The notes under the pieces are model-generated. The model did not search any database. It had not been told where the DNA came from and saw nothing but the letters and a program-made list of their open reading frames with translations. A program made the position numbers and the translations under genes. Below are positions 42,350-49,576 of a stretch of DNA of 49,576 bases, one piece after another; the stretch's first letter is position 1; every line of letters starts with the position of its first letter. Origin of the DNA: Pseudoduganella ginsengisoli (GTDB lineage Bacteria > Pseudomonadota > Gammaproteobacteria > Burkholderiales > Burkholderiaceae_D); the NCBI RefSeq assembly GCF_009720865.1, contig NZ_WNLA01000034.1, positions 1 through 49,576 on the forward strand, given 5' to 3'.

Positions 42350-42724
42350 ATGAACATTGCAACGTTAAAGGTGTACGGTGACGACGATGCGCTGGCCGAT
42401 GTGCGGGATGGCTTGCCAGTCGAGCCGGACAGCGATTGGAAAAAAGGCGACGTGCGGCCTGATGGCCGTGTGCGCATTGATTCCGGCTTTTATGTCAATT
42501 TGGCTGCGGAAACCGATCCCGCCATGTTGATTAAACAAGTGCATGGTTTTTTAACGGAATGCCAGGCGCGCGGCATTGATTTTAACGCTGCCCCGATTGC
42601 CGCTGAATTACGCATTGCCTATACCGCTGGTGCAGCTGCTGCCGGCGTTCCTTCCCTTGATTTTTCTTTGGCTGAATTGACTCTGCTGATTGAAATGGGA
42701 ATTACCCTCAGCATCACGTCATGA
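42350..42724 (+). CDS. DUF4279-like hypothetical protein
   Basis: Predicted 124-residue soluble protein. The pattern PDSDWKKGDVRPDGR near residue 30, a helix with a conserved hydrophobic run (PAMLIKQVHGFLTE) and a C-terminal LDFSLAELTLLIEMGITLSI resemble the DUF4279 family, whose function is unknown; I rate that match moderate. It starts about 100 bases after pyrE. Its stop overlaps the start of the hydrolase gene (ATGA), so the two are coupled. GC is a little lower here than in the flanking housekeeping genes. Confidence 0.75.
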   Translation: MNIATLKVYGDDDALADVRDGLPVEPDSDWKKGDVRPDGRVRIDSGFYVNLAAETDPAMLIKQVHGFLTECQARGIDFNAAPIAAELRIAYTAGAAAAGVPSLDFSLAELTLLIEMGITLSITS

Positions 42725-43590
42725 ACAGTATGCGATTTTCTGAAGACAGGCTGGCCCGCTTTAAAGGGCGCGACGGTGCGGAACGCACCATTCATATCTG
42801 GGAACCATCACAACCCCGCGCCGTTATCATGGCGTTTCATGGCGCGCTAGCCCATGCGGGCGACTATGTTATGGCAGGTTTATATTTCCGCAGCCATGAT
42901 ATTGCTGTTGTTGGATATGACCAGTGTGGCCACGATGGTAAACGGCGCGCCGACATTCCTGATTTTGATATTTTCCTCGACGATGCGGAATTGTTCCTGC
43001 AGTGGGTGAAAAAGAATTACCCGGGATTGCCTATTTTTATCATGGGGCATTCGATGGGTGGATTGATTGCCACGAAGTTCGGTCTGGAACGTTTGAAGCG
43101 CAGTGAAGATGATGTCAAAGGCTTTATTTTGTCGTCGCCTTATTATGTGAATGCCGTCAAGATTTCTCCGATATTGCAGAAAATGTCCGGCGTGCTGGCT
43201 AAACTGTTCCCGAAAATGAAAGTGCCGGTGGAATCGTTTACCGATGTGCTGACGCATGATGCAGCGATTACTGCACGCCATCATGTGGATGAGCAAGATG
43301 CGATTCGCGCGTCGGAATTGACGGTACGCTTCGGCCATGCGCTGAGCGAAGCGCAAAAAGGTTTGGCGTCGGCCATTCCGACGTGGCGCATGCCTTTATA
43401 TGCCGTGGTGGCAGGCGATGATAAACTGGCCGATAGCGCCGCTGCTGAAACCATGCTGAAAACCATCGGCGGCGATTTGCTGCGCTATCGCTATGAGCCG
43501 CAGAATTACCACGAAAACTTCAATGAAACCAATCGTACGGATATCTTTGCCGATATTCTAGGCTGGATGCAGCCCCGTATCGCCGCTTAA
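42721..43590 (+). CDS. Alpha/beta hydrolase, monoacylglycerol lipase-like
   Basis: Predicted 289-residue serine hydrolase. The nucleophile is S111 in IMGHSMGGLIATKFG. AVIMAFHGALAHAGDY supplies the oxyanion side, VVAGDDKLADSAAAE the likely catalytic aspartate, and YEPQNYHENFNE the histidine. This layout is that of monoacylglycerol lipase and lysophospholipase-type proteins (Hydrolase_4). No signal peptide is seen. The gene is translationally coupled to the DUF4279-like gene and is followed by a clear terminator. Confidence 0.85.
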   Translation: MNSMRFSEDRLARFKGRDGAERTIHIWEPSQPRAVIMAFHGALAHAGDYVMAGLYFRSHDIAVVGYDQCGHDGKRRADIPDFDIFLDDAELFLQWVKKNYPGLPIFIMGHSMGGLIATKFGLERLKRSEDDVKGFILSSPYYVNAVKISPILQKMSGVLAKLFPKMKVPVESFTDVLTHDAAITARHHVDEQDAIRASELTVRFGHALSEAQKGLASAIPTWRMPLYAVVAGDDKLADSAAAETMLKTIGGDLLRYRYEPQNYHENFNETNRTDIFADILGWMQPRIAA

Positions 43591-43612
43591 TTTCCCTGTA
43601 TTCCAATGCGTA

Positions 43613-43640
43613 GGGCGGGTTTATAAATCCGCCTTTTTTT
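43613..43640 (+). terminator. Terminator after the hydrolase gene
   Basis: A stem of GGCGG/CCGCC extended by a G-T pair and T-A pairs (GGCGGGTTTATAAATCCGCC) ends in seven T, 23 bases after the stop. Confidence 0.85.
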
Positions 43641-43662
43641 ACGTCGTCGAAACGCATACACG

Positions 43663-43695
43663 GCGGGTTCGGCTCGGCGTCCCCGTAGAACCCGC
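43663..43695. repeat. REP-like inverted element
   Basis: GCGGGTTC at 43663-43670 pairs with GAACCCGC at 43688-43695 across a 17-base GC-rich loop. Read on the minus strand this copy starts CGTAGCGCGGGTTC and resembles CGTAGGGCGGGTTT at 43608-43621, so the two elements lie head to head between convergent genes. Confidence 0.5.
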
Positions 43696-43762
43696 GCTAC
43701 GATTTTCGCGGGTTTTATGCTAGTAATTGGCTTGATCGCGCTAGTTTCTGACGCTAAACCCG

Positions 43763-43796
43763 AAAAAAACGGCGCCCGAAGGCGCCGTGCATTTTT
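43763..43796. terminator. Bidirectional terminator, mainly for gatB
   Basis: An eight-base stem (ACGGCGCC / GGCGCCGT) with the loop CGAA has a run of A on its left side (T on the minus strand) and ATTTTTT on its right. On the minus strand it lies 25 bases after the gatB stop and ends the gatCAB operon. Confidence 0.9.
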
Positions 43797-43812
43797 TCAC
43801 CGTTGTGAAGAA

Positions 43813-45276
43813 TCAGCCTTCAGCCAATTTCTTCTTCAACAATTCCGTCAACTGGGCCGGATTTGCTTTACCCTTCGACGCTTTCATTGCCTGGCCAATC
43901 AGCGCATTAATTGCCGCTTCTTTGCCAGCGCGGTATTGTTCAACCGATTTGGCATTGTTCGCCAACACTTCCACCACGATGGCTTCCAGTGCGCCGGTAT
44001 CGGAAATCTGCTTCAAACCTTTCTTGTCGATAATCACATCGACCAGGTTTTCATCATCCGAATTTTCCGCCCACATATCGGCAAAGATCTCTTTTGCGAT
44101 CTTGTTGGAAATCGTGCCATCAACAATACGTTTCAGCATATTTGCCAATTGCGCAGGCTTCACTGGCGACGCGCTGATTTCCGCATTTTCACGGTTCAGC
44201 GTCGACGATACATCGCCCATCAGCCAGTTAGCGGCAGCTTTGGCATTTTCCTTGCCAGCTTTTGCCACCACGGCTTCGAAATACAAAGCCATGCCTTTTG
44301 ATGCTGTCAAAATCAGCGAATCATATTCAGGCAAGCCGTATTCATTGACGAAGCGCTCACGCATTACGGCAGGCAATTCCGGCATGTCGGCTTTGACGTC
44401 CGCAATCCATTGTTCGGAAATCATCAGCGGTGGCAAATCCGGATCCGGGAAATAGCGGTAATCCTGCGCATCTTCTTTCGAGCGCATTTGGCGCGTTTCT
44501 TTTTTGTCGGGGTCATACAAGCGCGTTGCCTGCACCACCTGGCCGCCATCTTCAATCAATTCAATCTGACGGCGCACTTCAATATTGACGGCTTCTTCAA
44601 TAAAGCGGAACGAGTTCAGGTTTTTGATTTCGCACCGGGTGCCGAATTCTTTTTGACCCTTCGGACGCACGGAAACGTTAATATCGCAGCGGAATGAACC
44701 TTCTTGCATATTGCCATCGCAAATACCCAGCCACATAACGAGACCGTGCAATGCTTTGCAATAAGCAACCGCTTCAGCCGCGCTGCTCATTTCAGGCTCG
44801 GAAACGATTTCCAGCAATGGCGTACCGGCGCGGTTCAAATCAATGCCGGACATGCCGTGATAATCCTCGTGCAACGATTTGCCCGCATCTTCTTCCAAAT
44901 GCGCACGGGTCAGATTCACTGTCTTGGTGACGAATTTGCCATCTTTTTCGTAGCCAAACGTCAGCGAACCGCCTTGCACTACCGGGTCTTCAAACTGGCT
45001 GATTTGGTAGCCCTTGGGCAAATCCGGATAAAAGTAATTCTTGCGCGCGAAGATCGATTGCGGCGCGATTTTTGCGCCTACAGCCAGGCCGAAGCGGATC
45101 GCACGGTCGACGGCTTTCTTGTTCATGACCGGCAGCACGCCCGGCAGCGCCAGGTCAACGGGGCTTGCCTGCGTATTGGCTTCGGCGCCGAAAGCGGTTG
45201 GCGAACCGCTGAAAATTTTGGATTCGGTAGTGAGCTGAACGTGGTTCTCAATACCGATGACGACTTCCCATTCCAT
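43813..45276 (-). CDS. gatB: Aspartyl/glutamyl-tRNA amidotransferase subunit B
   Basis: Predicted 487-residue subunit of the GatCAB enzyme that turns misacylated Asp-tRNA(Asn) and Glu-tRNA(Gln) into the correct forms. The N-terminus (MEWEVVIGIENHVQLTTESK), the LPKGYQISQFEDP region, MQEGSFRCDINVSVRPKGQ and the YatY/GatB tail (LADLKRIVDG-like LANMLKRIVDGTISNKIAKE) are clear. It lies 24 bases after gatA in the leftward operon gatC-gatA-gatB. Confidence 0.96.
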   Translation of the reverse strand: MEWEVVIGIENHVQLTTESKIFSGSPTAFGAEANTQASPVDLALPGVLPVMNKKAVDRAIRFGLAVGAKIAPQSIFARKNYFYPDLPKGYQISQFEDPVVQGGSLTFGYEKDGKFVTKTVNLTRAHLEEDAGKSLHEDYHGMSGIDLNRAGTPLLEIVSEPEMSSAAEAVAYCKALHGLVMWLGICDGNMQEGSFRCDINVSVRPKGQKEFGTRCEIKNLNSFRFIEEAVNIEVRRQIELIEDGGQVVQATRLYDPDKKETRQMRSKEDAQDYRYFPDPDLPPLMISEQWIADVKADMPELPAVMRERFVNEYGLPEYDSLILTASKGMALYFEAVVAKAGKENAKAAANWLMGDVSSTLNRENAEISASPVKPAQLANMLKRIVDGTISNKIAKEIFADMWAENSDDENLVDVIIDKKGLKQISDTGALEAIVVEVLANNAKSVEQYRAGKEAAINALIGQAMKASKGKANPAQLTELLKKKLAEG

Positions 45277-45300
45277 ATTGTTGTTTCTCGCTATTAAGGT

Positions 45301-46770
45301 TTACACGCCGCTAGGGACTTGCTTGTGCCATTCGGTGGCCAGTTGGTACTGGTGGGCAACGTTCAGCAGTTTCGCTTCGGCAAAGTAATTGCCGATGATT
45401 TGCAGGCCGACTGGGCGGTTGTTCGCGCCGAAGCCGCAAGGAATCGACATGCCAGGCAGACCTGCCAGGCTGGTCGACAGCGTATAGATGTCCGCCAGGT
45501 AGTTGGCAACCGGATCGGATTTGGAACCCAGATCCCATGCCACGGTTGGCGCCACCGGGCCCATGATGACGTCGCAAACAGCGTTCGGGCCGTTCAGCAC
45601 GGTTTCGAAATCTTGCTGGATCAGGCGGCGGATGCGCTGCGCCTTCAAGTAATACGCGTCATAGTAGCCATGGCACAACACATACGTGCCCACCATGATG
45701 CGGCGCTGCACTTCCGGACCGAAACCTTCGGCGCGGGTCTTTTTATACATGTCTTGCAAGTCTTTGTAGCCTTCGGCGCGGTGGCCGTAGCGTACGCCGT
45801 CGAAGCGCGACAGGTTGGACGACGCTTCCGCCGGGGCAATCATGTAGTACGCCGGGATCGACAGTTTGGTATTGGGCAGCGAGATATCGACCAAGGTGGC
45901 GCCCAGTTTCACGTACTGGTCCAGCGCCGCTTTGACGGCGCCGGCCACGTCGGCAGCCAAGCCTTCACCAAAATATTCTTTTGGTACGCCGATACGCAGG
46001 CCGGTCAGCGGCTTGTCCAGGTCGCGGCTGAAATCTTCTTCCACGCCGCCTTGTTCCGGCGTCAGGCTGGTGGAGTCACGCTCATCGAAGCCCGCCATGG
46101 CGGACAGCAGCAGTGCACAATCTTCCGCCGTCTGCGCCATTGGGCCGCCTTGGTCCAGCGACGAGGCAAATGCGATCATGCCGAAGCGGGATACGCGGCC
46201 ATACGTCGGCTTGATGCCGGTAATGCCGCAGAATGACGCTGGCTGGCGGATCGAGCCGCCGGTATCGGTACCCGTGACGCCGGGCGCCAGGCGGGCAGCC
46301 ACGGCTGCGGCGGAGCCGCCGGACGAACCGCCAGGAACGGCCTTGTGGTCCCACGGGTTTTTCACGGGGCCAAATGCCGAGTTTTCATTGGCGGAACCCA
46401 TGGCGAACTCGTCGCAATTGAGTTTGCCCAGCGAAACCATGCCCGCTGCCTTGAATTTCGCTACGACAGTGGCGTCGAACGGGCTCACATAATTCGCCAA
46501 CATCTTCGAACCTGCAGTAGAGCGCCAGCCTTTGGTCACGAAAATATCTTTGTGGGCAATCGGCACGCCGGTCAGCGGAGTTGCCGTGCCGGCTGCAATG
46601 CGTGCATCCGCGTCGGCTGCTTCCGCCAGGGTCAACGCGCGGTCAACGTGCAGGAAGGCATTCAGATCGCTTTTTTCGATACGGTCCAGGAAATGCGTCG
46701 CCAATTGTACGGCGCTCACTTCTTTCTTCTGCAGGAGCTGGGACAGCTCTTTAATGGTTTTGTTGTGCAT
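45301..46770 (-). CDS. gatA: Aspartyl/glutamyl-tRNA amidotransferase subunit A
   Basis: Predicted 489-residue amidase-family subunit that releases ammonia from glutamine for GatB. The Ser-cisSer-Lys triad is intact: Lys in GVPIAHKDIF, Ser in PGGSSGGSAAAVAARLAPG and Ser in TGTDTGGSIRQPAS. It lies between gatC (43 bases before) and gatB. Confidence 0.96.
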   Translation of the reverse strand: MHNKTIKELSQLLQKKEVSAVQLATHFLDRIEKSDLNAFLHVDRALTLAEAADADARIAAGTATPLTGVPIAHKDIFVTKGWRSTAGSKMLANYVSPFDATVVAKFKAAGMVSLGKLNCDEFAMGSANENSAFGPVKNPWDHKAVPGGSSGGSAAAVAARLAPGVTGTDTGGSIRQPASFCGITGIKPTYGRVSRFGMIAFASSLDQGGPMAQTAEDCALLLSAMAGFDERDSTSLTPEQGGVEEDFSRDLDKPLTGLRIGVPKEYFGEGLAADVAGAVKAALDQYVKLGATLVDISLPNTKLSIPAYYMIAPAEASSNLSRFDGVRYGHRAEGYKDLQDMYKKTRAEGFGPEVQRRIMVGTYVLCHGYYDAYYLKAQRIRRLIQQDFETVLNGPNAVCDVIMGPVAPTVAWDLGSKSDPVANYLADIYTLSTSLAGLPGMSIPCGFGANNRPVGLQIIGNYFAEAKLLNVAHQYQLATEWHKQVPSGV

Positions 46771-46813
46771 GGGATGTAATCAGATATTCAGTACGGAAGC
46801 CGTATGCGGTGGC

Positions 46814-47113
46814 TTAATCGATGACCTTCGGCACCAAATAGAGGCCGTCCTCGGTTTTTGGCGCAACTTGCTGGTAGTTGTCGCGCAAATTCGGCTCCGT
46901 TGCTGCGTCTTCACGCAAGCGCAACGCCACGCTCATGTGCGCGGCCAGCGGGTGGCTCAGGGGATCAACGCCACTGGTGTCCACAGCCTGCATCTGCTCG
47001 GCCAGCGCGAAGATGCCGTTCAGCTCTTCCAGGGCGGTGGCAGCGTGGTTTTCGCTCATTTCCAGTTGCGCCAGGTTGGCAATACGTTTTACGTCGGATA
47101 GTGTCAGGGACAT
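46814..47113 (-). CDS. gatC: Aspartyl/glutamyl-tRNA amidotransferase subunit C
   Basis: Predicted 99-residue subunit that wraps between GatA and GatB and stabilises the complex. The N-terminal helix (LTLSDVKRIANLAQLEMSE) and the end (LRDNYQQVAPKTEDGLYLVP) match the family. It is the first gene of gatCAB and is divergent from mreB. Confidence 0.94.
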   Translation of the reverse strand: MSLTLSDVKRIANLAQLEMSENHAATALEELNGIFALAEQMQAVDTSGVDPLSHPLAAHMSVALRLREDAATEPNLRDNYQQVAPKTEDGLYLVPKVID

Positions 47114-47380
47114 ATGCGGGATTGCGCGTTGGGGCGCGCTGTTGTGATATTGATAAAGAACTTACAATTCCTGCTATCTCGCAGGGAAAATCCAGTAATT
47201 GTTGTGCAATTCACCGTTGGGCTAAGCGCACATTAGAATGGATTTTTGGTAAATAACATCCAAATTATAAGGTAGAATGGCGGGTTGATGCGTGGCTGGC
47301 GCCGACCACCGGCGGCCGCCGCATCCACGGATACTCCCTATAACTGTTTATACGCGCGTGCGCCGCGCCACAGGATACTC

Positions 47381-48424
47381 ATGTTTGGTTTTTTACGCAG
47401 GTATATTTCCTCCGATCTGGCAATTGACTTGGGCACTGCCAACACGCTGATTTATGTACGCGGTTCTGGCATTGTGCTGGACGAGCCATCTGTCGTTGCG
47501 ATCCGCCAGGAAGGCGGTCCGAACGGCAAGAAAACCATCCAGGCCGTTGGTAAAGAAGCGAAACAAATGCTGGGTAAAGTACCTGGCAACATCGAGGCGA
47601 TCCGCCCGATGAAAGACGGCGTGATCGCCGACTTTACCGTCACCGAGCAAATGCTGAAGCAATTCATCCGCATGGTGCACGACTCGAAATTCTTCCGTCC
47701 ATCCCCGCGCATCATCATTTGCGTCCCTTGCGGTTCGACCCAGGTGGAGCGCCGTGCGATCCGTGAATCCGCACTGGGCGCGGGCGCGTCGCAGGTGTAC
47801 CTGATCGAAGAGCCGATGGCGGCAGCCATCGGCGCCGGCCTGCCCGTGTCGGATGCAACGGGTTCGATGGTGGTTGACATCGGCGGCGGTACCACTGAGG
47901 TGGGCATCATTTCGCTGGGCGGCATGGTCTACAAAGGTTCCGTGCGCGTGGGCGGCGACAAGTTCGATGAAGCCATCGTCAACTACATCCGCCGCAACTA
48001 CGGCATGCTGATCGGCGAACAGACTGCTGAAGCCATCAAGAAAGCCATCGGCTCCGCGTTCCCTGGCTCCGAAGTCAAGGAAATGGAAGTCAAAGGCCGC
48101 AACCTGTCGGAAGGTATTCCACGCTCGTTCACGATTTCGTCCAATGAAATCCTGGAAGCGCTGACTGATCCGCTGAACAACATTGTGTCCGCCGTCAAGA
48201 ACGCGCTGGAACAAACCCCGCCGGAACTGGGCGCGGACATTGCTGAAAAAGGCATGATGCTGACCGGCGGCGGCGCGCTGCTGCGCGACCTGGACCGCCT
48301 GCTGATGGAAGAGACCGGCCTGCCTGTGCTGGTGGCGGAAGATCCGCTGACTTGCGTGGTGCGTGGTTCCGGCATGGCGCTGGAACGTATGGACCAGCTG
48401 GGCTCCATCTTCTCGTACGAGTGA
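47381..48424 (+). CDS. mreB: Rod-shape actin-like protein MreB
   Basis: Predicted 347-residue bacterial actin homologue that forms membrane-bound filaments and guides wall synthesis in rod cells. The ATG at 47381 gives the standard start MFGFLRRYISSDLAIDLGTA. Phosphate 1 (DLGTANTLIYV), phosphate 2 (VVDIGGGTTEVGIISLGG) and adenosine (MMLTGGGALLRDLDRLL) motifs are complete. Its pairing with a following mreC is universal in Proteobacteria, and divergence from gatCAB is a common betaproteobacterial order. Confidence 0.97.
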   Translation: MFGFLRRYISSDLAIDLGTANTLIYVRGSGIVLDEPSVVAIRQEGGPNGKKTIQAVGKEAKQMLGKVPGNIEAIRPMKDGVIADFTVTEQMLKQFIRMVHDSKFFRPSPRIIICVPCGSTQVERRAIRESALGAGASQVYLIEEPMAAAIGAGLPVSDATGSMVVDIGGGTTEVGIISLGGMVYKGSVRVGGDKFDEAIVNYIRRNYGMLIGEQTAEAIKKAIGSAFPGSEVKEMEVKGRNLSEGIPRSFTISSNEILEALTDPLNNIVSAVKNALEQTPPELGADIAEKGMMLTGGGALLRDLDRLLMEETGLPVLVAEDPLTCVVRGSGMALERMDQLGSIFSYE

Positions 48425-48447
48425 TTGCACTGACGATAGATGTGTTT

Positions 48448-48477
48448 TGCGGGGACTGCCGTGGCGCGTTCCCCGCA
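48448..48477 (+). promoter_or_regulatory. Stem-loop between mreB and mreC
   Basis: An eight-base perfect stem (TGCGGGGA / TCCCCGCA) with a 14-base GC-rich loop lies 24 bases after the mreB stop. There is no T tract, so it is not a standard terminator. It could attenuate or process the transcript and set the MreB to MreC ratio. Confidence 0.45.
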
Positions 48478-48575
48478 GTGGCATGCGTACAGGCTGACGC
48501 TGCGATCAGTCAGGCTTATACTGGCTGAGTGCGCGGGCCTATCGGTGGCGCGCAAGCGCCGGAATATCGGAAGCC

Positions 48576-49576
48576 ATGGAATACAGTCCTCCGCCACTCT
48601 TCAAACAAGGCGCGCCTGCCCGCGTCAAAATGACGCTTTTTGCGTGCATTTCCATTGCATTGCTGCTGGCCGACGCGCGCATGAACGCGCTGAAAACAGT
48701 CCGGCAAGTCGTTGGCACGGTGTTATATCCGCTGCAAATGGTGGCGTTGCTGCCGCGCGACGCTATCTATGGCGTGGGCGATTATTTTTCGTCGCTGTCG
48801 TCGCTGGAAAAGCAGGTGCGCGACTTGAAGCAACAGCAAATCGCGTCCGCCCAGGCATTGCAGCAAGCGCAGCTCTATAACGCGGAAAATGCGCAACTGC
48901 GCAAACTGCTGGATGCCCGCGAACGGGTGCCTGGCAAATCGCTGCTGGCAGAAATCCTGTATGACGCGCGTGACAGTTCCAGCCGCAAGATCGTGCTGGA
49001 CCGCGGTATTCAGCAGGGGGTGCAGCTGGGCTTGCCCGTCATCGACAACCAGGGCGTGGTGGGCCAGGTGACGCGCGTGTTCCCGTTCACGTCGGAAGTT
49101 ACGCTGTTGACGGACAAGGAACAGGCGATTCCCGTGCAAGTGCTGCGTAATGGTTTGCGCAGTGTGGCATATGGCCGTGGCCAGTCGGGCCAGCTGGAAT
49201 TGCGCTTTGTCGCGGCCCAGCAGACGGACAATGTGCAGGTCAATGATATTTTGATCACGTCCGGCCTCGATGGCGTGTACCCGGCCGGCCTGGCTGTGGC
49301 GCGCGTGACACAGGTGGAAAATTCCAATGGCGTATTTGGCCGCGTCGTATGCCAGCCGCTGGCCGGCATCCAGAGCCACAGCCAGTTGCTGATCCTGATG
49401 ACGCCGCCGGACATGCCGGCCCGTCCGCCGGAAGAAGAACCGTTCAAACCGAACAAGAAGAGCAAAGCCAAAGAAATGGCGAAGGAAGTGCAGGGGACTG
49501 CGGCGCCGGCAACGGCTGCCGGTGCACAGCCCGCCGTGCCAGGCGCAGCGCCCGCTGCGGCGCCTGCCACTGCGCC
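48576..49576 (+). CDS. mreC: Rod-shape-determining protein MreC (3' end outside the window)
   Basis: Partial gene: 333 complete codons are seen and no stop is reached before the window ends. The product has a short cytoplasmic start (MEYSPPPLFKQGAPARVK), one membrane segment (LFACISIALLLADA), a periplasmic coiled coil (LEKQVRDLKQQQIASAQALQ) and the beta-rich MreC core (GVQLGLPVIDNQGVVGQVTR; VTLLTDKEQAIPVQVLRNGL; DILITSGLDGVYPAGLAV). The visible end is a Lys-rich then Ala/Pro-rich low-complexity tail. MreC links MreB filaments to wall synthases in the periplasm. GGAA lies upstream of the chosen ATG. Confidence 0.95.
   Translation, partial: MEYSPPPLFKQGAPARVKMTLFACISIALLLADARMNALKTVRQVVGTVLYPLQMVALLPRDAIYGVGDYFSSLSSLEKQVRDLKQQQIASAQALQQAQLYNAENAQLRKLLDARERVPGKSLLAEILYDARDSSSRKIVLDRGIQQGVQLGLPVIDNQGVVGQVTRVFPFTSEVTLLTDKEQAIPVQVLRNGLRSVAYGRGQSGQLELRFVAAQQTDNVQVNDILITSGLDGVYPAGLAVARVTQVENSNGVFGRVVCQPLAGIQSHSQLLILMTPPDMPARPPEEEPFKPNKKSKAKEMAKEVQGTAAPATAAGAQPAVPGAAPAAAPATA

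Noticed and set aside
47240..47280. Sigma-70 promoter for mreB in the AT-rich stretch before 47280
   Set aside because: TATAAG and TAGAAT candidates exist but no -35 hexamer sits at 16-18 bases from either, so no promoter is called.

Overview
The window looks like a piece of a betaproteobacterial chromosome, most likely from the family Oxalobacteraceae (Massilia, Janthinobacterium or Duganella type). I base this on moderately high GC, on gene order (gatCAB divergent from mreBC; gshA-gshB followed by PTS EIIA, HPr and EI; metX-metW; xth next to pyrE; glnK-amtB behind a TorF-type porin) and on the sequences of the proteins. Genus is not resolved.

Layout. Bases 1-166 are the end of an rRNA operon (5S rRNA and terminator). 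Bases 213-2418 hold three small leftward genes (orphan solute-binding protein, DUF1840 protein, lipoprotein) and a 470-base stretch with no convincing gene. Bases 2430-7117 are an accessory insert: an AT-rich upstream region, a 1391-residue Sec-exported RHS/YD-repeat protein with a unique C-terminal domain, and a small overlapping membrane-anchored gene that is its probable immunity partner. A DUF2058 gene and, leftward, comM and an LpqC-like esterase gene follow.

Bases 10575-20104 are the most striking region: eight rightward genes, most overlapping by 1-4 bases. They encode an outer-membrane-barrel-like protein, an exported TPR/CHAT caspase-like protease, an MlaE-like permease, an ABC-ATPase-like protein without a recognisable P-loop, an MCE (MlaD-like) protein, a TPR lipoprotein, a FecR-like periplasmic protein and a CHASE2 transmembrane adenylate cyclase with all catalytic residues. 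I read this as one envelope-spanning machine: a Mla-like lipid or hydrophobe-handling module joined to a caspase-like protease and a cAMP-producing sensor. I know of no described system with this set.

Bases 20109-33235 are mostly housekeeping. ubiK is divergent from torF-glnK-amtB, which has a well-formed sigma-54 promoter and three NtrC-type palindromes upstream. Then come gshA-gshB-EIIA-ptsH-ptsI (glutathione synthesis plus a phosphotransfer chain lacking any sugar permease), metX-metW, and ampG, an M48 protease gene and an RluA-type pseudouridine synthase gene. Bases 33236-40582 are one giant leftward gene for a 2448-residue repetitive adhesin-like protein with Ig-like repeats and a calcium-binding-type repeat tail, lying between housekeeping genes. 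The right end holds xth (leftward), pyrE, a DUF4279-like gene overlapping an alpha/beta hydrolase gene, the leftward gatC-gatA-gatB operon, and mreB with the first 1001 bases of mreC, which runs off the window.

All calls come from reading the sequence. No database search or structure prediction was run, so family assignments rest on recognised motifs and gene order.
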